A stretch of 64,000 nucleotides of DNA from contig NZ_WRPP01000002.1 in the NCBI RefSeq assembly GCF_009760405.1, positions 1,089,032-1,153,031 of the forward strand, in the 5' to 3' direction. The number at the start of each line of letters is the position of its first letter. Positions within the stretch are counted from its first letter, which is position 1. The position numbers and the translations under genes are program-made. The stretch comes from Nocardia terrae (lineage in GTDB: Bacteria > Actinomycetota > Actinomycetes > Mycobacteriales > Mycobacteriaceae). Shown one piece after another: positions 52,404 through 61,164 of this stretch. The notes beneath the pieces are model-generated. The model worked only from the letters and a program-made list of their open reading frames with translations, was not told where the DNA came from and did no database searches.

Positions 52404-53059
52404 GGCGCAAGACCACGCACCCGATCCTCGGAGAGTCCGACCGGTCCACCGCCTGGCAGGTGCAGTCGCTGCTGCTGGGATATCCCGATGAGGCACTGCT
52501 CGAGACGCTGCCCGTGCTGGCGCGCGCCGTGTCCACCCTGCCCGAGGCGGTCGGTGCACCGTTGCATTCGGTGCTGTCGTATCTGGAGAACACCCCGCCG
52601 ATCGCCGCGGCGACCGACTACGTCGAGACCTTCGACCACCGAAAACGCTTCAGCCCGTACCTGACCTGGTTCGTGCACGGCGACACCCGCAAACGCGGCG
52701 TCGCGCTGCTGAAGCTCAAACAGGTCTATCGCGCGGCCGGGCTGGAGCTCGGCGACGACGAATTGTCCGATCATCTGGCGGTCGTGCTCGAATTCGCTTC
52801 GGCGCATCCGGTTCCCGGCCAGCAGTTGCTCGAGGACCATCGCGCGGGCATCGAGGTCCTGCGCCTGGCCCTGCGGGAGGCGGACTCGCCGTGGACCGGT
52901 GTCCTGGACTCGGTCTCGGCGACCCTGACCACCCTGCACGGCGATGCGCGCGAGGCCATCGCCACGCTGGTCGCCGCCGGACCCCCGGACGAGGGCGTCG
53001 GCCTCGAGCCCTTCGCTCCGCTCACCTACATGCCCAGCTTCCCGGAAGGCCGACGATGA
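52400..53059 (+). CDS. narJ: Nitrate reductase assembly chaperone (delta)
   Basis: 219 residues, ATG overlapping the narH stop by 4 bp. TAWQVQSLLLGYPDEALLE opens the NarJ/TorD helical fold; LTWFVHGDTRKRGVALLKLK and DELSDHLAVVLEFA are its conserved helices. NarJ binds apo-NarG and allows cofactor and cluster insertion before membrane docking; it is not part of the final enzyme. Overlaps narI by 4 bp. Confidence 0.95.
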   Translation: MRRKTTHPILGESDRSTAWQVQSLLLGYPDEALLETLPVLARAVSTLPEAVGAPLHSVLSYLENTPPIAAATDYVETFDHRKRFSPYLTWFVHGDTRKRGVALLKLKQVYRAAGLELGDDELSDHLAVVLEFASAHPVPGQQLLEDHRAGIEVLRLALREADSPWTGVLDSVSATLTTLHGDAREAIATLVAAGPPDEGVGLEPFAPLTYMPSFPEGRR

Positions 53060-53799
53060 CACTGACCGCCCGAGACCACCTGCTGTGGGTCGCCGTCCCG
53101 TACGCGGCGTTCGCGATCTTCGTGGTCGGACTGATCTGGCGCTACCGCTACGACAAGTTCGGCTGGACCACCCGCTCCTCACAGATCTACGAGAACCGGC
53201 TGCTGCGACTGGGTTCGCCGCTTTTCCACTTCGGGATCATGCTGGTCATCGCCGGCCACGTGGTCGGTCTGGTGGTCCCGCAGTCCTGGACCGAATCGGC
53301 GGGCATCAGCGAATCCGTCTACCACGCCGCCTCATACAGCCTCGGCGCGGTCGCGGGCGTCGCCACCATCCTCGGCCTGGCCATCCTGGTCTACCGCCGC
53401 CGCACCGTCGGCCCGGTCCACTCCGCCACCACCCGCAACGACAAGATCATGTACGGCCTGCTGGGCCTGACCCTCGTCCTGGGCCTGGGCGCAACCCTGT
53501 ACGGCAACCTGACCGGCCACCCCCACAACTACCGCGAGGACATCTCCCCGTGGTTCCGCTCCATCTTCTACCTCCAGCCCAAACCCGCCCTGATGGTCCA
53601 CGCCCCCTTGGGTTTCCAACTCCACATCCTCTGCGCCTGCGCCCTGTTCGCCTTCTGGCCCTTCACCCGCCTGGTCCACGTCTTCTCCGCCCCCCTCGGC
53701 TACCTCACCCGCCCCCACCTGACCTACCGCACCCGCGACCTGACCAAGACCCCCGGCGAGTCCACCCCCAAGCGCGGCTGGGAACCAGTCGGCCGCTAG
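53056..53799 (+). CDS. narI: Respiratory nitrate reductase, gamma subunit (diheme cytochrome b)
   Basis: 247 residues with five membrane segments. Heme ligands are found in LFHFGIMLVIAGHVVGLV (two His ten apart) and VHAPLGFQLHILCAC near the end (two His). FFxL-type quinol site residues are in the N-terminal half. NarI takes electrons from menaquinol and anchors NarGH. The C-terminal tail is rich in Pro/Thr/Lys. It ends the operon; no NarK or regulator follows. Confidence 0.95.
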   Translation: MTLTARDHLLWVAVPYAAFAIFVVGLIWRYRYDKFGWTTRSSQIYENRLLRLGSPLFHFGIMLVIAGHVVGLVVPQSWTESAGISESVYHAASYSLGAVAGVATILGLAILVYRRRTVGPVHSATTRNDKIMYGLLGLTLVLGLGATLYGNLTGHPHNYREDISPWFRSIFYLQPKPALMVHAPLGFQLHILCACALFAFWPFTRLVHVFSAPLGYLTRPHLTYRTRDLTKTPGESTPKRGWEPVGR

Positions 53800-53815
53800 T
53801 GTCCTGCGCCGGGCG

Positions 53816-53935
53816 CTGACCACGACCGATACCCGTGCGGTATCGCCGCCCACTCAGCCGATCTTGGACGCGGCCTTCATCGCCCAGCCGCGCCGCACGG
53901 CGGACCTCATCGAGGCGGCGCTGAGCAAGCTCTGA
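53816..53935 (+). pseudogene. Coding-like C-terminal remnant after narI
   Basis: A frame with near-constant G/C third positions reads LTTTDTRAVSPPTQPILDAA and then FIAQPRRTADLIEAALSKL to TGA at 53933. It has no start or ribosome site and is too short for a domain. It resembles the tail of a larger helical protein, perhaps a regulator. Family unknown. Confidence 0.3.
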
Positions 53936-53978
53936 GCAGTTGACCGGCGAACTCGAGGCGCAGGGCATCGGCGCGAAA

Positions 53979-54731
53979 TCAGTTGTCGGCCTTGGGCCCA
54001 TTCCGTGGAAGCCAGTCGGCGATGGTGTCGCAGACCCAGGGGGCGTCGTCGAGGGGGAGGTCGTGGCCGGCCTTGTCGTGGAGGTGCAGGGGTGCCGAGT
54101 AGCGGGCGGCCAGGCGTTCGGACATGTGGTAGGGGGCCAGGCGGTCGGCTTTAGAGGCGAGGATGAGGAGGGGGATGGGGATGTGGTGGGGGAGGCGGAA
54201 AGTGGCGGCGGCCAGGGCTTGAGCGAGGATGCTGGCGGGGAGGGGGCGGGCTTCGGATTGGTATCGGGCCCAGGTGTGGGCGAGGGTTTCGCGGTCCAGG
54301 ATCGGGTTGTTGGCGGTGAGGGCCAGGACGGCGGATTCGTGTTCGAGGTCGGTGCGCAGGGTGCGGCCGGCGAAGACGGGCAGGACGCCCCAGTTGAAGC
54401 CGCGCAGGCGGAAGACGGCGGGGCCGCCGGTGTTGACGACTACGCAGCGGTGGAAGTCGTCGGGGTAGCGCGATGACCAGTTCAGGGCCATCATGCCGCC
54501 GAGGGAAATGCCGAGCAGGGACCACTTCTCGTCGCCGGGGTCGAAGCGGGAGCGGATGTCGTCGACGATTTCGGGGATCGAGCGTGGGGAAGGCCGGGTG
54601 TGCTGGGTGCCGAAACCGGGCGGGTCGATGGTGACCACTCGGGCGCCGAGGGCTTCGGCGAGCTGGTCGGGGAAATCGCCCCAATGTCGTTGATCGCGTG
54701 TCAATCCGCGCAGCAGCAGCCAATTCGTCAT
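53979..54731 (-). CDS. Alpha/beta hydrolase
   Basis: 250 residues from ATG 54731. TNWLLLRGLTRDQRHWGDFP is followed by the nucleophile elbow SLLGISLGGMMALNW (GxSxGG), then a cap, LILASKADRLAPYHM for the acid and DKAGHDLPLDDAPW for the catalytic His. Complete triad of a hydrolase in the MhpC/BioH range; substrate not predictable. It is divergent from the 3-hydroxyisobutyrate-dehydrogenase-like gene, 81 bp apart. Confidence 0.9.
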   Translation of the reverse strand: MTNWLLLRGLTRDQRHWGDFPDQLAEALGARVVTIDPPGFGTQHTRPSPRSIPEIVDDIRSRFDPGDEKWSLLGISLGGMMALNWSSRYPDDFHRCVVVNTGGPAVFRLRGFNWGVLPVFAGRTLRTDLEHESAVLALTANNPILDRETLAHTWARYQSEARPLPASILAQALAAATFRLPHHIPIPLLILASKADRLAPYHMSERLAARYSAPLHLHDKAGHDLPLDDAPWVCDTIADWLPRNGPKADN

Positions 54732-54812
54732 CGAAACCCCCAACCTTCGGCATCGGAGCCTAACGCGAATTCCGTTTCCCGGGCCAGATCCGGGGCCGGT
54801 AGGGTTCGGCGC

Positions 54813-55685
54813 GTGGCGAGGATTGCGTTTCTGGGGTTGGGTCGGATGGGTGCGGGCATGGCGGCGCGGACGGTCGGCGCCGGGCACGAGGTGCGGGTGT
54901 TCAATCGGTCGCCGGAGAAGGCGGCGGAATTGGTCACGGCGGGAGCGACACTGGCGGCGACGCCGCGCGAGGCCGCGCTGGGGGCCGAGGCCATTTTCGC
55001 GATGCTGGCCGATGACGAGGCGTCGCGGGCCGCGTGGCTCGGTGAGGACGGTGCGTTGGCGGGGGAGTATGCGGCCGGTGCGTTCGCGGTCGAGTTCTCG
55101 ACCATTTCCCGGCCGTGGGTGCTGGAGCTGGCGAAAGACGCCGCGGCGCACGGTCTTCGGTATCTGGACTCGCCGGTGACGGGACTGCCGGACGCGGCGG
55201 CGGCCGGGCGGCTGACGTTGTTCGTCGGCGCGAGTGCCGCCGACCTCGAGGCGGCGCGGCCGCTGCTCGCGCCGCTGTGCACCGAGATCGTGCATTTCGG
55301 GGCGGTCGGCGCGGGTGCGAGCTACAAGCTGATGCAGAACCTGCTGGGCTCCGTTCAGATCGCCGCCACGGCCGAGGCGCTGCGCACCGCCGAGCTGGCC
55401 GGGCTGGACCTGGCCACGGTCGCCGACACCCTGTCGCGGGGCGGCGCGGCCAGCCCGACGGTGATCCGGATGTGCAAGGAGATGCTCGCCGGGGAGCACG
55501 AGCGCGATATCGCCTTCACGGCGGCGCTGCGGTTGAAGGACACCCGGATCGGTGTCGAACTGGCCGATGAGCTCGGCACCCCCGCCGCGCTGGGGCACGC
55601 TGCCCTGGACGTCTTCGAACGACTGGTGGCGGCCGGGCACGGCGAGCTGTCCGAGACCAAGGTCATCGACCTGCTACGCGAGTGA
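54813..55685 (+). CDS. NAD(P)-dependent beta-hydroxyacid dehydrogenase (HIBADH-like)
   Basis: 290 residues from GTG 54813. IAFLGLGRMGAGMAARTVGA is the dinucleotide-binding start; DSPVTGLPDAAAAGRL is the substrate loop of 3-hydroxyisobutyrate dehydrogenases, GAGASYKLMQNLLG holds the catalytic Lys, and KDTRIGVELADELG the C-terminal helix. Members oxidise 3-hydroxyisobutyrate, tartronate or related acids, or reduce imines. No valine-degradation genes are near, so the substrate is open. Confidence 0.9.
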   Translation: MARIAFLGLGRMGAGMAARTVGAGHEVRVFNRSPEKAAELVTAGATLAATPREAALGAEAIFAMLADDEASRAAWLGEDGALAGEYAAGAFAVEFSTISRPWVLELAKDAAAHGLRYLDSPVTGLPDAAAAGRLTLFVGASAADLEAARPLLAPLCTEIVHFGAVGAGASYKLMQNLLGSVQIAATAEALRTAELAGLDLATVADTLSRGGAASPTVIRMCKEMLAGEHERDIAFTAALRLKDTRIGVELADELGTPAALGHAALDVFERLVAAGHGELSETKVIDLLRE

Positions 55686-55726
55686 TCGAAATGAACTCGG
55701 CACGGCCGCGCGACGTTTCATGAAGT

Positions 55727-55939
55727 GTGCGGTCCGCGCGTGCCGCACCGGTCCCGGCCGCGCTGGGTGCGCTGCTCGCGAGCGCGCTGCTGGCGGTCTC
55801 CTTCGCCATCGCGGGTGTCGCGACCGTCACCGCGACGACGGTCCCGGTCGCCGTGCAGTTCTCGGCGAGTGTCCAGGTGCTGTGGTGGATCGCGGCAGCC
55901 GTCGCGGTGCTCATCCGGACCCGTAGCGAGTGCGGCTGA
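55727..55939 (+). CDS. Small two-segment membrane protein
   Basis: 70 residues from GTG 55727 with almost perfect third-position G/C. Two hydrophobic stretches (ALGALLASALLAVSFAIAGV and VQVLWWIAAAVAVLI) with a short Thr-rich loop imply a hairpin in the membrane, ends inside. Family unknown. It ends before the following small gene by 41 bp. Confidence 0.55.
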   Translation: MRSARAAPVPAALGALLASALLAVSFAIAGVATVTATTVPVAVQFSASVQVLWWIAAAVAVLIRTRSECG

Positions 55940-55980
55940 AATTTCGATGCCGCCAATCGGATTCGGCTACGCTGGTCGGC

Positions 55981-56199
55981 GTGGGGGAAATCGATCGACT
56001 GGTGGAAGTCAGTCGGGTTCCGCGCTCGGATATCGAGGCGCTGGGCGAGCTCGACGACAGTCACTACACCGTCTTGCGCACGGCCTTCGAGGGCGCACGG
56101 GATCGGCGTGAGCAGGAATTGAACGCCGCCATCGAGAACGGACTCACCTGGGTGCCCAGGCTTTTGCGTCCGGTCATGCGCCGAATACTGTTTTCCTGA
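55981..56199 (+). CDS. Small hypothetical protein
   Basis: 72 residues from GTG 55981. Helical and charged (VSRVPRSDIEALGELDDSHY, then EGARDRREQELNAAIENGLT), basic at the end, no membrane segment or signal. It lies 8 bp before the 312-residue gene at 56208, so the two are likely co-transcribed. Family unknown. Confidence 0.6.
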   Translation: MGEIDRLVEVSRVPRSDIEALGELDDSHYTVLRTAFEGARDRREQELNAAIENGLTWVPRLLRPVMRRILFS

Positions 56200-56207
56200 G
56201 AGTTTCG

Positions 56208-57146
56208 ATGACAAGTCTTGCCGCCCGCGCCGAAGTGGTGAAGCTGGCTCGCGAATTGCATGTCGCGCCCGAGGATCTGGCCTTTCTGCTCGACAGTGAC
56301 CCGACCGCGGTACGGCGGGTCCGACAGGGCATGTATCGCGCACTCGACGCACGCTATCGGCCGGTGTTCGAGGGGCTGGCGAAGGTCAGCGGCCTGATTC
56401 CGAACAGTCTCGCCATCGCCATCGCGACAAGGTTCTTCGGGCCCGTGCTGTGCGGCATGGTGGCCAGTTCGCTCAGCCCGGACCGCGCGGCGGCCCTGAT
56501 CGGGCATGTGCCGCTCGACTTCCTCGCCGATGTGGCGCCGTATGTCGATCCGGAGGCGGCCACCCCGATCGTGCGGCGCTTCGACACCGAGGTGATGGTG
56601 CCGGTGCTGCGGGAGTTGCTGCGCCGCAAGGACCATGTGACCCTGGCCCGATTCCTGGTGGCGGCATCGGATGCACAATTGCTCGCGGTGCTGCCCGCGA
56701 TCGAGTCCGGCGAGGACATGCTCATGGTGGCCTTCGATGCCGAACTCGACACCGTGTCGGACCGATTCGAGCTGGTGATGTCGCGATTGCCCGAGGACCG
56801 CATCCGCGAGGTCCTGCAGGTGGCCTTCGAGAAGGATCTGTTCGCCGAAGCACTGACTTTTCTGTCGCTGCTCAGCGACCAGACCCTGGCGCGGGTGGCC
56901 GAGGTCGCCGCGGGGATGGACACCGAGGTCTTCACGCACATGGTGTCGGCCACCGATCGTGAAAGCGCCTGGGCGGAGCTGGTTCCGATCGCGGCGGCCA
57001 TGTCACCGCAGGGGCTGCGCGCACTGCTCGACCTCGAGGTCTGGACCCAGGAGAGCCGGAGCGCCCTCACCGCGGCGGCCGAGCGCGACGGTCGCTTCGA
57101 CGAATTGGTGCGGCGTCTCACCGAGGCGAGCGCGCGGCCCGACTGA
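56208..57146 (+). CDS. Hypothetical helical-repeat protein
   Basis: 312 residues from ATG 56208. The chain is all-helical with about seven repeats of 30-35 residues, such as HVTLARFLVAASDAQLLAVL and RFELVMSRLPEDRIREVLQV, resembling the MgtE N-terminal superhelix but with no attached channel or CBS domain. One central hydrophobic helix may touch membrane. Conserved relatives seem to occur in Nocardia and Rhodococcus; function unknown. Its end overlaps the TetR gene tail-to-tail by 29 bp. Confidence 0.72.
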   Translation: MTSLAARAEVVKLARELHVAPEDLAFLLDSDPTAVRRVRQGMYRALDARYRPVFEGLAKVSGLIPNSLAIAIATRFFGPVLCGMVASSLSPDRAAALIGHVPLDFLADVAPYVDPEAATPIVRRFDTEVMVPVLRELLRRKDHVTLARFLVAASDAQLLAVLPAIESGEDMLMVAFDAELDTVSDRFELVMSRLPEDRIREVLQVAFEKDLFAEALTFLSLLSDQTLARVAEVAAGMDTEVFTHMVSATDRESAWAELVPIAAAMSPQGLRALLDLEVWTQESRSALTAAAERDGRFDELVRRLTEASARPD

Positions 57147-57843
57147 CCCCTTCCAGGACACACGCCAGCCCGAACTCGAAACGCTCGGCGTCGGTGGGGT
57201 CCTCGGCCTCGTGGAGCCGGCGCGCCAGGGCGGGGTAGGCGCCGGTCGCCAGCGCGTCGCGCAGGTACGGCCCGACGCTGGCGCGCCACTGGTCCTCGCT
57301 CAGCCCGGTGCGCTGCTGGGCGCGCAGTTCGGCCACCTCCTGGGTCACCGTCCCGTGCACATACGCCGAGACGGTGTCGACGAGCTGCGCGGCCAGGCCG
57401 ATGTCGGCGGTGAGTTGCAGCGCCGCGGCTATCCCGGCATCGAAGCGGCGCAGCGCATTCGGGCCCAGGGCGGGACGGCCGGTCAGCTCGGCGCCCAGCC
57501 ACCGATGCCGCAGCAAGGTCTCGCGGCGCTGACGGGCCAGCGCCGCCAGGTCCGCGCGCCCGTCGCCGGTCAGCGGCGGCAACGCGATATCGCCCTGGGC
57601 CGCATCGATCATCAGATCCAGCAGCTCGTCGCGGTTGGCGACATACCGGTACATCGACGCGGTGCCCGAGGCCAGCTCGGTGGCGACCCGGCGCATGGAG
57701 ACGGCCTCGAGTCCCTCGGCATCGGCGATCGCGAGCGCGGTCTCCACGATCCGCTCGACGCTCGGCGCGCGCCGAGCGGGGTCGCGGCGGGTCTTGCTCC
57801 ACACCACCGGCTGGGCGTCCTCGGTCACATCGGCTCCTTCCAT
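57118..57843 (-). CDS. TetR family regulator (TetR_C type)
   Basis: 241 residues from ATG 57843. HTH at 25-75 (IVETALAIADAEGLEAVSMR, then RVATELASGTASMYRYVANR), followed by the TetR_C_1-like ligand domain (LLRHRWLGAELTGRPALGPN). It faces the FAD monooxygenase gene across 69 bp with repeated operators, matching the TetR-and-oxygenase pairs seen for tetracycline- and aromatic-type compounds. Ligand unknown. Confidence 0.92.
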   Translation of the reverse strand: MEGADVTEDAQPVVWSKTRRDPARRAPSVERIVETALAIADAEGLEAVSMRRVATELASGTASMYRYVANRDELLDLMIDAAQGDIALPPLTGDGRADLAALARQRRETLLRHRWLGAELTGRPALGPNALRRFDAGIAAALQLTADIGLAAQLVDTVSAYVHGTVTQEVAELRAQQRTGLSEDQWRASVGPYLRDALATGAYPALARRLHEAEDPTDAERFEFGLACVLEGVSRAARSPR

Positions 57844-57866
57844 TGCGCCCAGCCTAGCACTGTGGT

Positions 57867-57898
57867 TACGGTGTAGCCGTAATGGCTACGGTGTATCC
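57867..57898. promoter_or_regulatory. Tandem TetR operator repeats
   Basis: TACGGTGTAGCC (57867-57878) recurs as TACGGTGTATCC (57887-57898), exactly 20 bp apart or two helix turns. The first is part of a palindrome, TACGG-N5-CCGTA (57867-57881). They fill the gap between the TetR and monooxygenase starts. Confidence 0.7.
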
Positions 57899-57912
57899 AT
57901 AAGGGGATTGTG

Positions 57913-59514
57913 ATGACGGAGACCAAGATTCCGGTGTTGATCGCGGGCGGCGGTTCGGTCGGGCTGGCGACCGCCCTGTTCCTGTCGGGCAAGGGCGTCC
58001 CGACGCTGGTCGTCGAGCAGCAGGACGATCCCTCGCCACATCCACGCGCGACGGGGCTGGGCCAGCGCACCGTGGAGATGCTGCGGGCCGAGGGTCTGCA
58101 GGAGGCGGTGAACGCGGTGAGCGTGGATCTGGCCGGCATGCGGGGCAAGGTGTCGGCGTCCACGCTCGCCGCCACCGAATTCGCGGCCCTGCCGGTTCCC
58201 CCGGCCCCGCACCGCGCGCCCGGCGGTCGCGGCGGCGAGGTGAGTCCGGGGGTGCTGCGCGGCACCTGCCCGCAGAACCTGCTCGACAGCGTGGTGCTGC
58301 CCGCGGCCCGCGAACGCGGTGCGGTGGTGCGGTATTCGACCCGCTTGGAATCGTTCACCCAGGACGGGTCCGGGGTGCGGGCGGTGCTCTCGGACGGGGA
58401 CATCGTGCACGCGGACTATCTCATCGCCGCCGACGGTCTGCGCAGCGCGGTGCGCACCGCCCTGGGCATCGAGGTGAGCGGGCCGGGCCCGCTGGGAAAA
58501 ACCAATATGAGCATGCTCTTTCGCGCCGACCTCACGGAATACCTGCAAGGGCGACGGTTCGTCAGCTGCAATATCGACAACCCCGCGGTGACCGGATTGC
58601 TGGTCACCGTCGACGGATCCAAGGAGTGGATCCTGCACGTCAACGGCGACGCCGGGATCGAGGCGTTCACCCGGACACGCTGCGTCGAGTTGATCCGCGC
58701 GGCCGTCGGCGACCCCGCGGTGGAGGTGGAGATCCTCAGCGTGCTGCCGTGGCGGCCACAGGCGTTCCTGGCCGATCGGTTCCGCGACGGGCGGGTGTTC
58801 CTGGTCGGTGATGCCGCGCACGCGGTGTCACCGTTGGGTGCGTTCGGGCTGAACACCGGCATCGCCGACGGGCACAATCTGGCCTGGAAAATCGCTGCGG
58901 TTCACCAGGGTTGGGCGGGTCCGGACCTGTTGGACACCTATGCGGTCGAACGCCGCGCGGTCGCGGCCATGACCCTCGACCAGGCGGTGAAGCGGTGGCC
59001 CGATCCGCGCCTGCACTGGGAAACCGGTCCCGAGATCGCCGCCGCACGCCGGGCCGCGGGCGTGCTCAACGCGCCGCTGGTGCATCTGGGCTACCGATAC
59101 GACTCCGCCGCGGTGATCGATCCGCGGCCGGAACTGCCCGACACCGAGGATGTTTCGCTCGTGCTCGACGGCACCCCGGGCTCGCGACTGCCCCACCGCT
59201 GGCTGGCCGATCACGACCCTCGGGTCTCGACGTTGGACCTCGTGAACGGGTTCACGCTGCTGTCCGCCGACGACACCTGGGTGCGCGCGGGCCGCGAAGC
59301 CGGTGCGGCACTGTCGCTCGAGCTCACGGCCCATCGCCTACCCGCGACCGAAACCGAGTGGTTGCGCACCGTCGGCATCGATGCATCCGGTGCCGTTCTG
59401 GTACGCCCGGATCAGATCATCTGCTGGCGCAGCGCGGCCCTGCCCGGCGATCCGCGGAGGGTGGTGACCGAAGTGCTCGCTCGTGTGCTCGCGCGACAGC
59501 AGTCCAGGGGATGA
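57913..59514 (+). CDS. FAD-dependent monooxygenase (PheA/TfdB class)
   Basis: 533 residues from ATG 57913 (a GTG just before is possible). PVLIAGGGSVGLATALFLSG binds FAD, YLIAADGLRSAVR is the DG motif, and VFLVGDAAHAVSPLGAFGLN is the GD motif. The C-terminal thioredoxin-like domain of this class is present (LSLELTAHRLPATETEWLRT). Class A flavin hydroxylases oxidise phenols or inactivate aromatic antibiotics. TetR control suggests induction by its own substrate. Confidence 0.92.
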   Translation: MTETKIPVLIAGGGSVGLATALFLSGKGVPTLVVEQQDDPSPHPRATGLGQRTVEMLRAEGLQEAVNAVSVDLAGMRGKVSASTLAATEFAALPVPPAPHRAPGGRGGEVSPGVLRGTCPQNLLDSVVLPAARERGAVVRYSTRLESFTQDGSGVRAVLSDGDIVHADYLIAADGLRSAVRTALGIEVSGPGPLGKTNMSMLFRADLTEYLQGRRFVSCNIDNPAVTGLLVTVDGSKEWILHVNGDAGIEAFTRTRCVELIRAAVGDPAVEVEILSVLPWRPQAFLADRFRDGRVFLVGDAAHAVSPLGAFGLNTGIADGHNLAWKIAAVHQGWAGPDLLDTYAVERRAVAAMTLDQAVKRWPDPRLHWETGPEIAAARRAAGVLNAPLVHLGYRYDSAAVIDPRPELPDTEDVSLVLDGTPGSRLPHRWLADHDPRVSTLDLVNGFTLLSADDTWVRAGREAGAALSLELTAHRLPATETEWLRTVGIDASGAVLVRPDQIICWRSAALPGDPRRVVTEVLARVLARQQSRG

Positions 59515-59605
59515 CCGGCGATCGCTGTCAATACCGCTGAGGTCGCATCGGAATCAGGGTTGGCGATGGATGTGCCGCCCACCTGCGCGGCCCTAGCGTG
59601 AGGGC

Positions 59606-60811
59606 ATGTCCGAACAGGTCGATACGCAGGCGTCCGGTGTGGTCACAGGGCAGCGGGTCGGCGTGGTCGACAGTCTGCGCGGGTTCGCGCTCTTCGGGAT
59701 CCTGGTCACCAACACCGTGGTGGCGACCATGCTGTGGTCGTCGCCGGCCTCGGGCAGCGATCCGCAGCCCATTTTCGACGGCACGGCCGATCGATTCGTC
59801 TACGCGGTGATCGACGGGTTGTTCCTCGGAAAGTTCTATCTGCTGTTCGCGTTCCTGTTCGGCTACTCGTTCACCCTGCAGATCGCGGCCGCGCAGCGGG
59901 CGGGCGCGGCACCGGTTCCGCGGCTGCTGCGGCGGTGCGCGGCGCTGTTCCTCATCGGAGCGGCCCACGTGCTGCTGCTGTGGCTCGGCGACATCCTCAC
60001 GCTCTACGCCGGGCTGTGCCTGATCCTGGTGCTGTTGCGCGGGATCCGCCCGCGCACGGCGTTCCGCACCGGGCTCGTGCTGTACTTCGCGTTCGCCGCA
60101 CTGGCTTTCGTGCCCGGCAGCGGCGGGATGTCGGGGCTGGGGGAGATCTTCGATCTGCATCGCATGCACGATGGCTACACCGGCAGTTTCGGTGACACGC
60201 TCACGGCGCAGCTGTCCTTCGGACCGAAGTTCATGCTGTTCACCTGGCTCGGTCAGGGCGTCCCGGCGCTGGGCACGTTCCTGGTCGGGCTGGCCGCGGG
60301 CAAGCGGCGCGTGTTCGAGGACGCCCAGTGGATCAGCCGCTGGTTACCGCGCGCACTGACCCTGGGATTCGGTGTGGGACTGCCGGTTTCCATTGTCACA
60401 GTGACGTTGTCGACGCCGCACGGCACCATGCCGTCGTTCTGGTACGGGGTGCAGGAACTGGCCAATCCGTTCCTGACGCTCGGCTATGCGGCGGGCATCG
60501 TGTGGTTGACCCGGTATCGGTGGGCGGGGCCGGTGTCGTGGCTCGCGCCGGCCGGGCGCATGGCGGCGTCGAACTACATCGGGCAATCGGTGGTGATGAT
60601 GCTCCTCTACACCGGATACGGCCTGGCGCTGGCCGATCGGGTGCCGCCCGCCGGGGTGGCGCTCCTGGCGATCGCGACCTATCTGGCGCAGCTGCGGCTG
60701 AGCGCCTGGTGGCTGCGCCGGTATCGCTACGGTCCGATCGAATGGCTGCTGCGGGCCGCGACCTACCGGTCGGTGCCCGCGTGGCGGCTCACGCCTCAGG
60801 GCAGGTCGTAG
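59606..60811 (+). CDS. DUF418 family membrane protein
   Basis: 401 residues from ATG 59606. VGVVDSLRGFALFGILVTNT is the typical first membrane segment, followed by some ten more; the DUF418 domain covers about 230-395 with RMAASNYIGQSVVMMLLYTG as its signature. The basic layout resembles acyltransferase-3 proteins. Function unknown; proposed transport or envelope roles. The end overlaps the VOC gene tail-to-tail by 16 bp. Confidence 0.9.
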   Translation: MSEQVDTQASGVVTGQRVGVVDSLRGFALFGILVTNTVVATMLWSSPASGSDPQPIFDGTADRFVYAVIDGLFLGKFYLLFAFLFGYSFTLQIAAAQRAGAAPVPRLLRRCAALFLIGAAHVLLLWLGDILTLYAGLCLILVLLRGIRPRTAFRTGLVLYFAFAALAFVPGSGGMSGLGEIFDLHRMHDGYTGSFGDTLTAQLSFGPKFMLFTWLGQGVPALGTFLVGLAAGKRRVFEDAQWISRWLPRALTLGFGVGLPVSIVTVTLSTPHGTMPSFWYGVQELANPFLTLGYAAGIVWLTRYRWAGPVSWLAPAGRMAASNYIGQSVVMMLLYTGYGLALADRVPPAGVALLAIATYLAQLRLSAWWLRRYRYGPIEWLLRAATYRSVPAWRLTPQGRS

Positions 60812-61155
60812 GCGGTGGCGTGCCGGGGCTGGTACAGGCCGATCTCGCCGGCGCCGGGGACCCGCAGCCGGGTGAGCAGACCCCACCCGGCATTGGTGAC
60901 CTCGGCGGTGAATTCCACGCCCTTCGCGCGCAATTCGTCCATGGTCGCGGCGAGGTCGTCGCACATCAGATACAGCTCGGCGCGACCGCTGTCGGCGGGA
61001 CCGGACGGGTGCACGGCGAGCTCGGCGGGCGGGGATTTGAAGATGAGCCAGCCGTCGTTCGCATCGACATGGGCCAGCCCGAGGACGTCGCGGAAGAACG
61101 CCCGCGCGGCCTCGGGGTCGCTGGCGGTGAGGACGGTGTGCGCGCCGGTGATCAT
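60796..61155 (-). CDS. VOC (glyoxalase/bleomycin-resistance) family protein
   Basis: 119 residues from ATG 61155. Two beta-alpha-beta-beta-beta modules: TVLTASDPEAARAFFRDVLG then LYLMCDDLAATMDELRAKGV. VOC metal ligands would be His4 region, Glu in AELYLM and Glu in GEIGLYQP. Activity (lyase, dioxygenase or drug-binding) is not readable. It lies 9 bp from the alpha/beta hydrolase stop on the same strand, so it is the second gene of that operon. Confidence 0.9.
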   Translation of the reverse strand: MITGAHTVLTASDPEAARAFFRDVLGLAHVDANDGWLIFKSPPAELAVHPSGPADSGRAELYLMCDDLAATMDELRAKGVEFTAEVTNAGWGLLTRLRVPGAGEIGLYQPRHATAYDLP

Positions 61156-61164
61156 GCCCCGACG

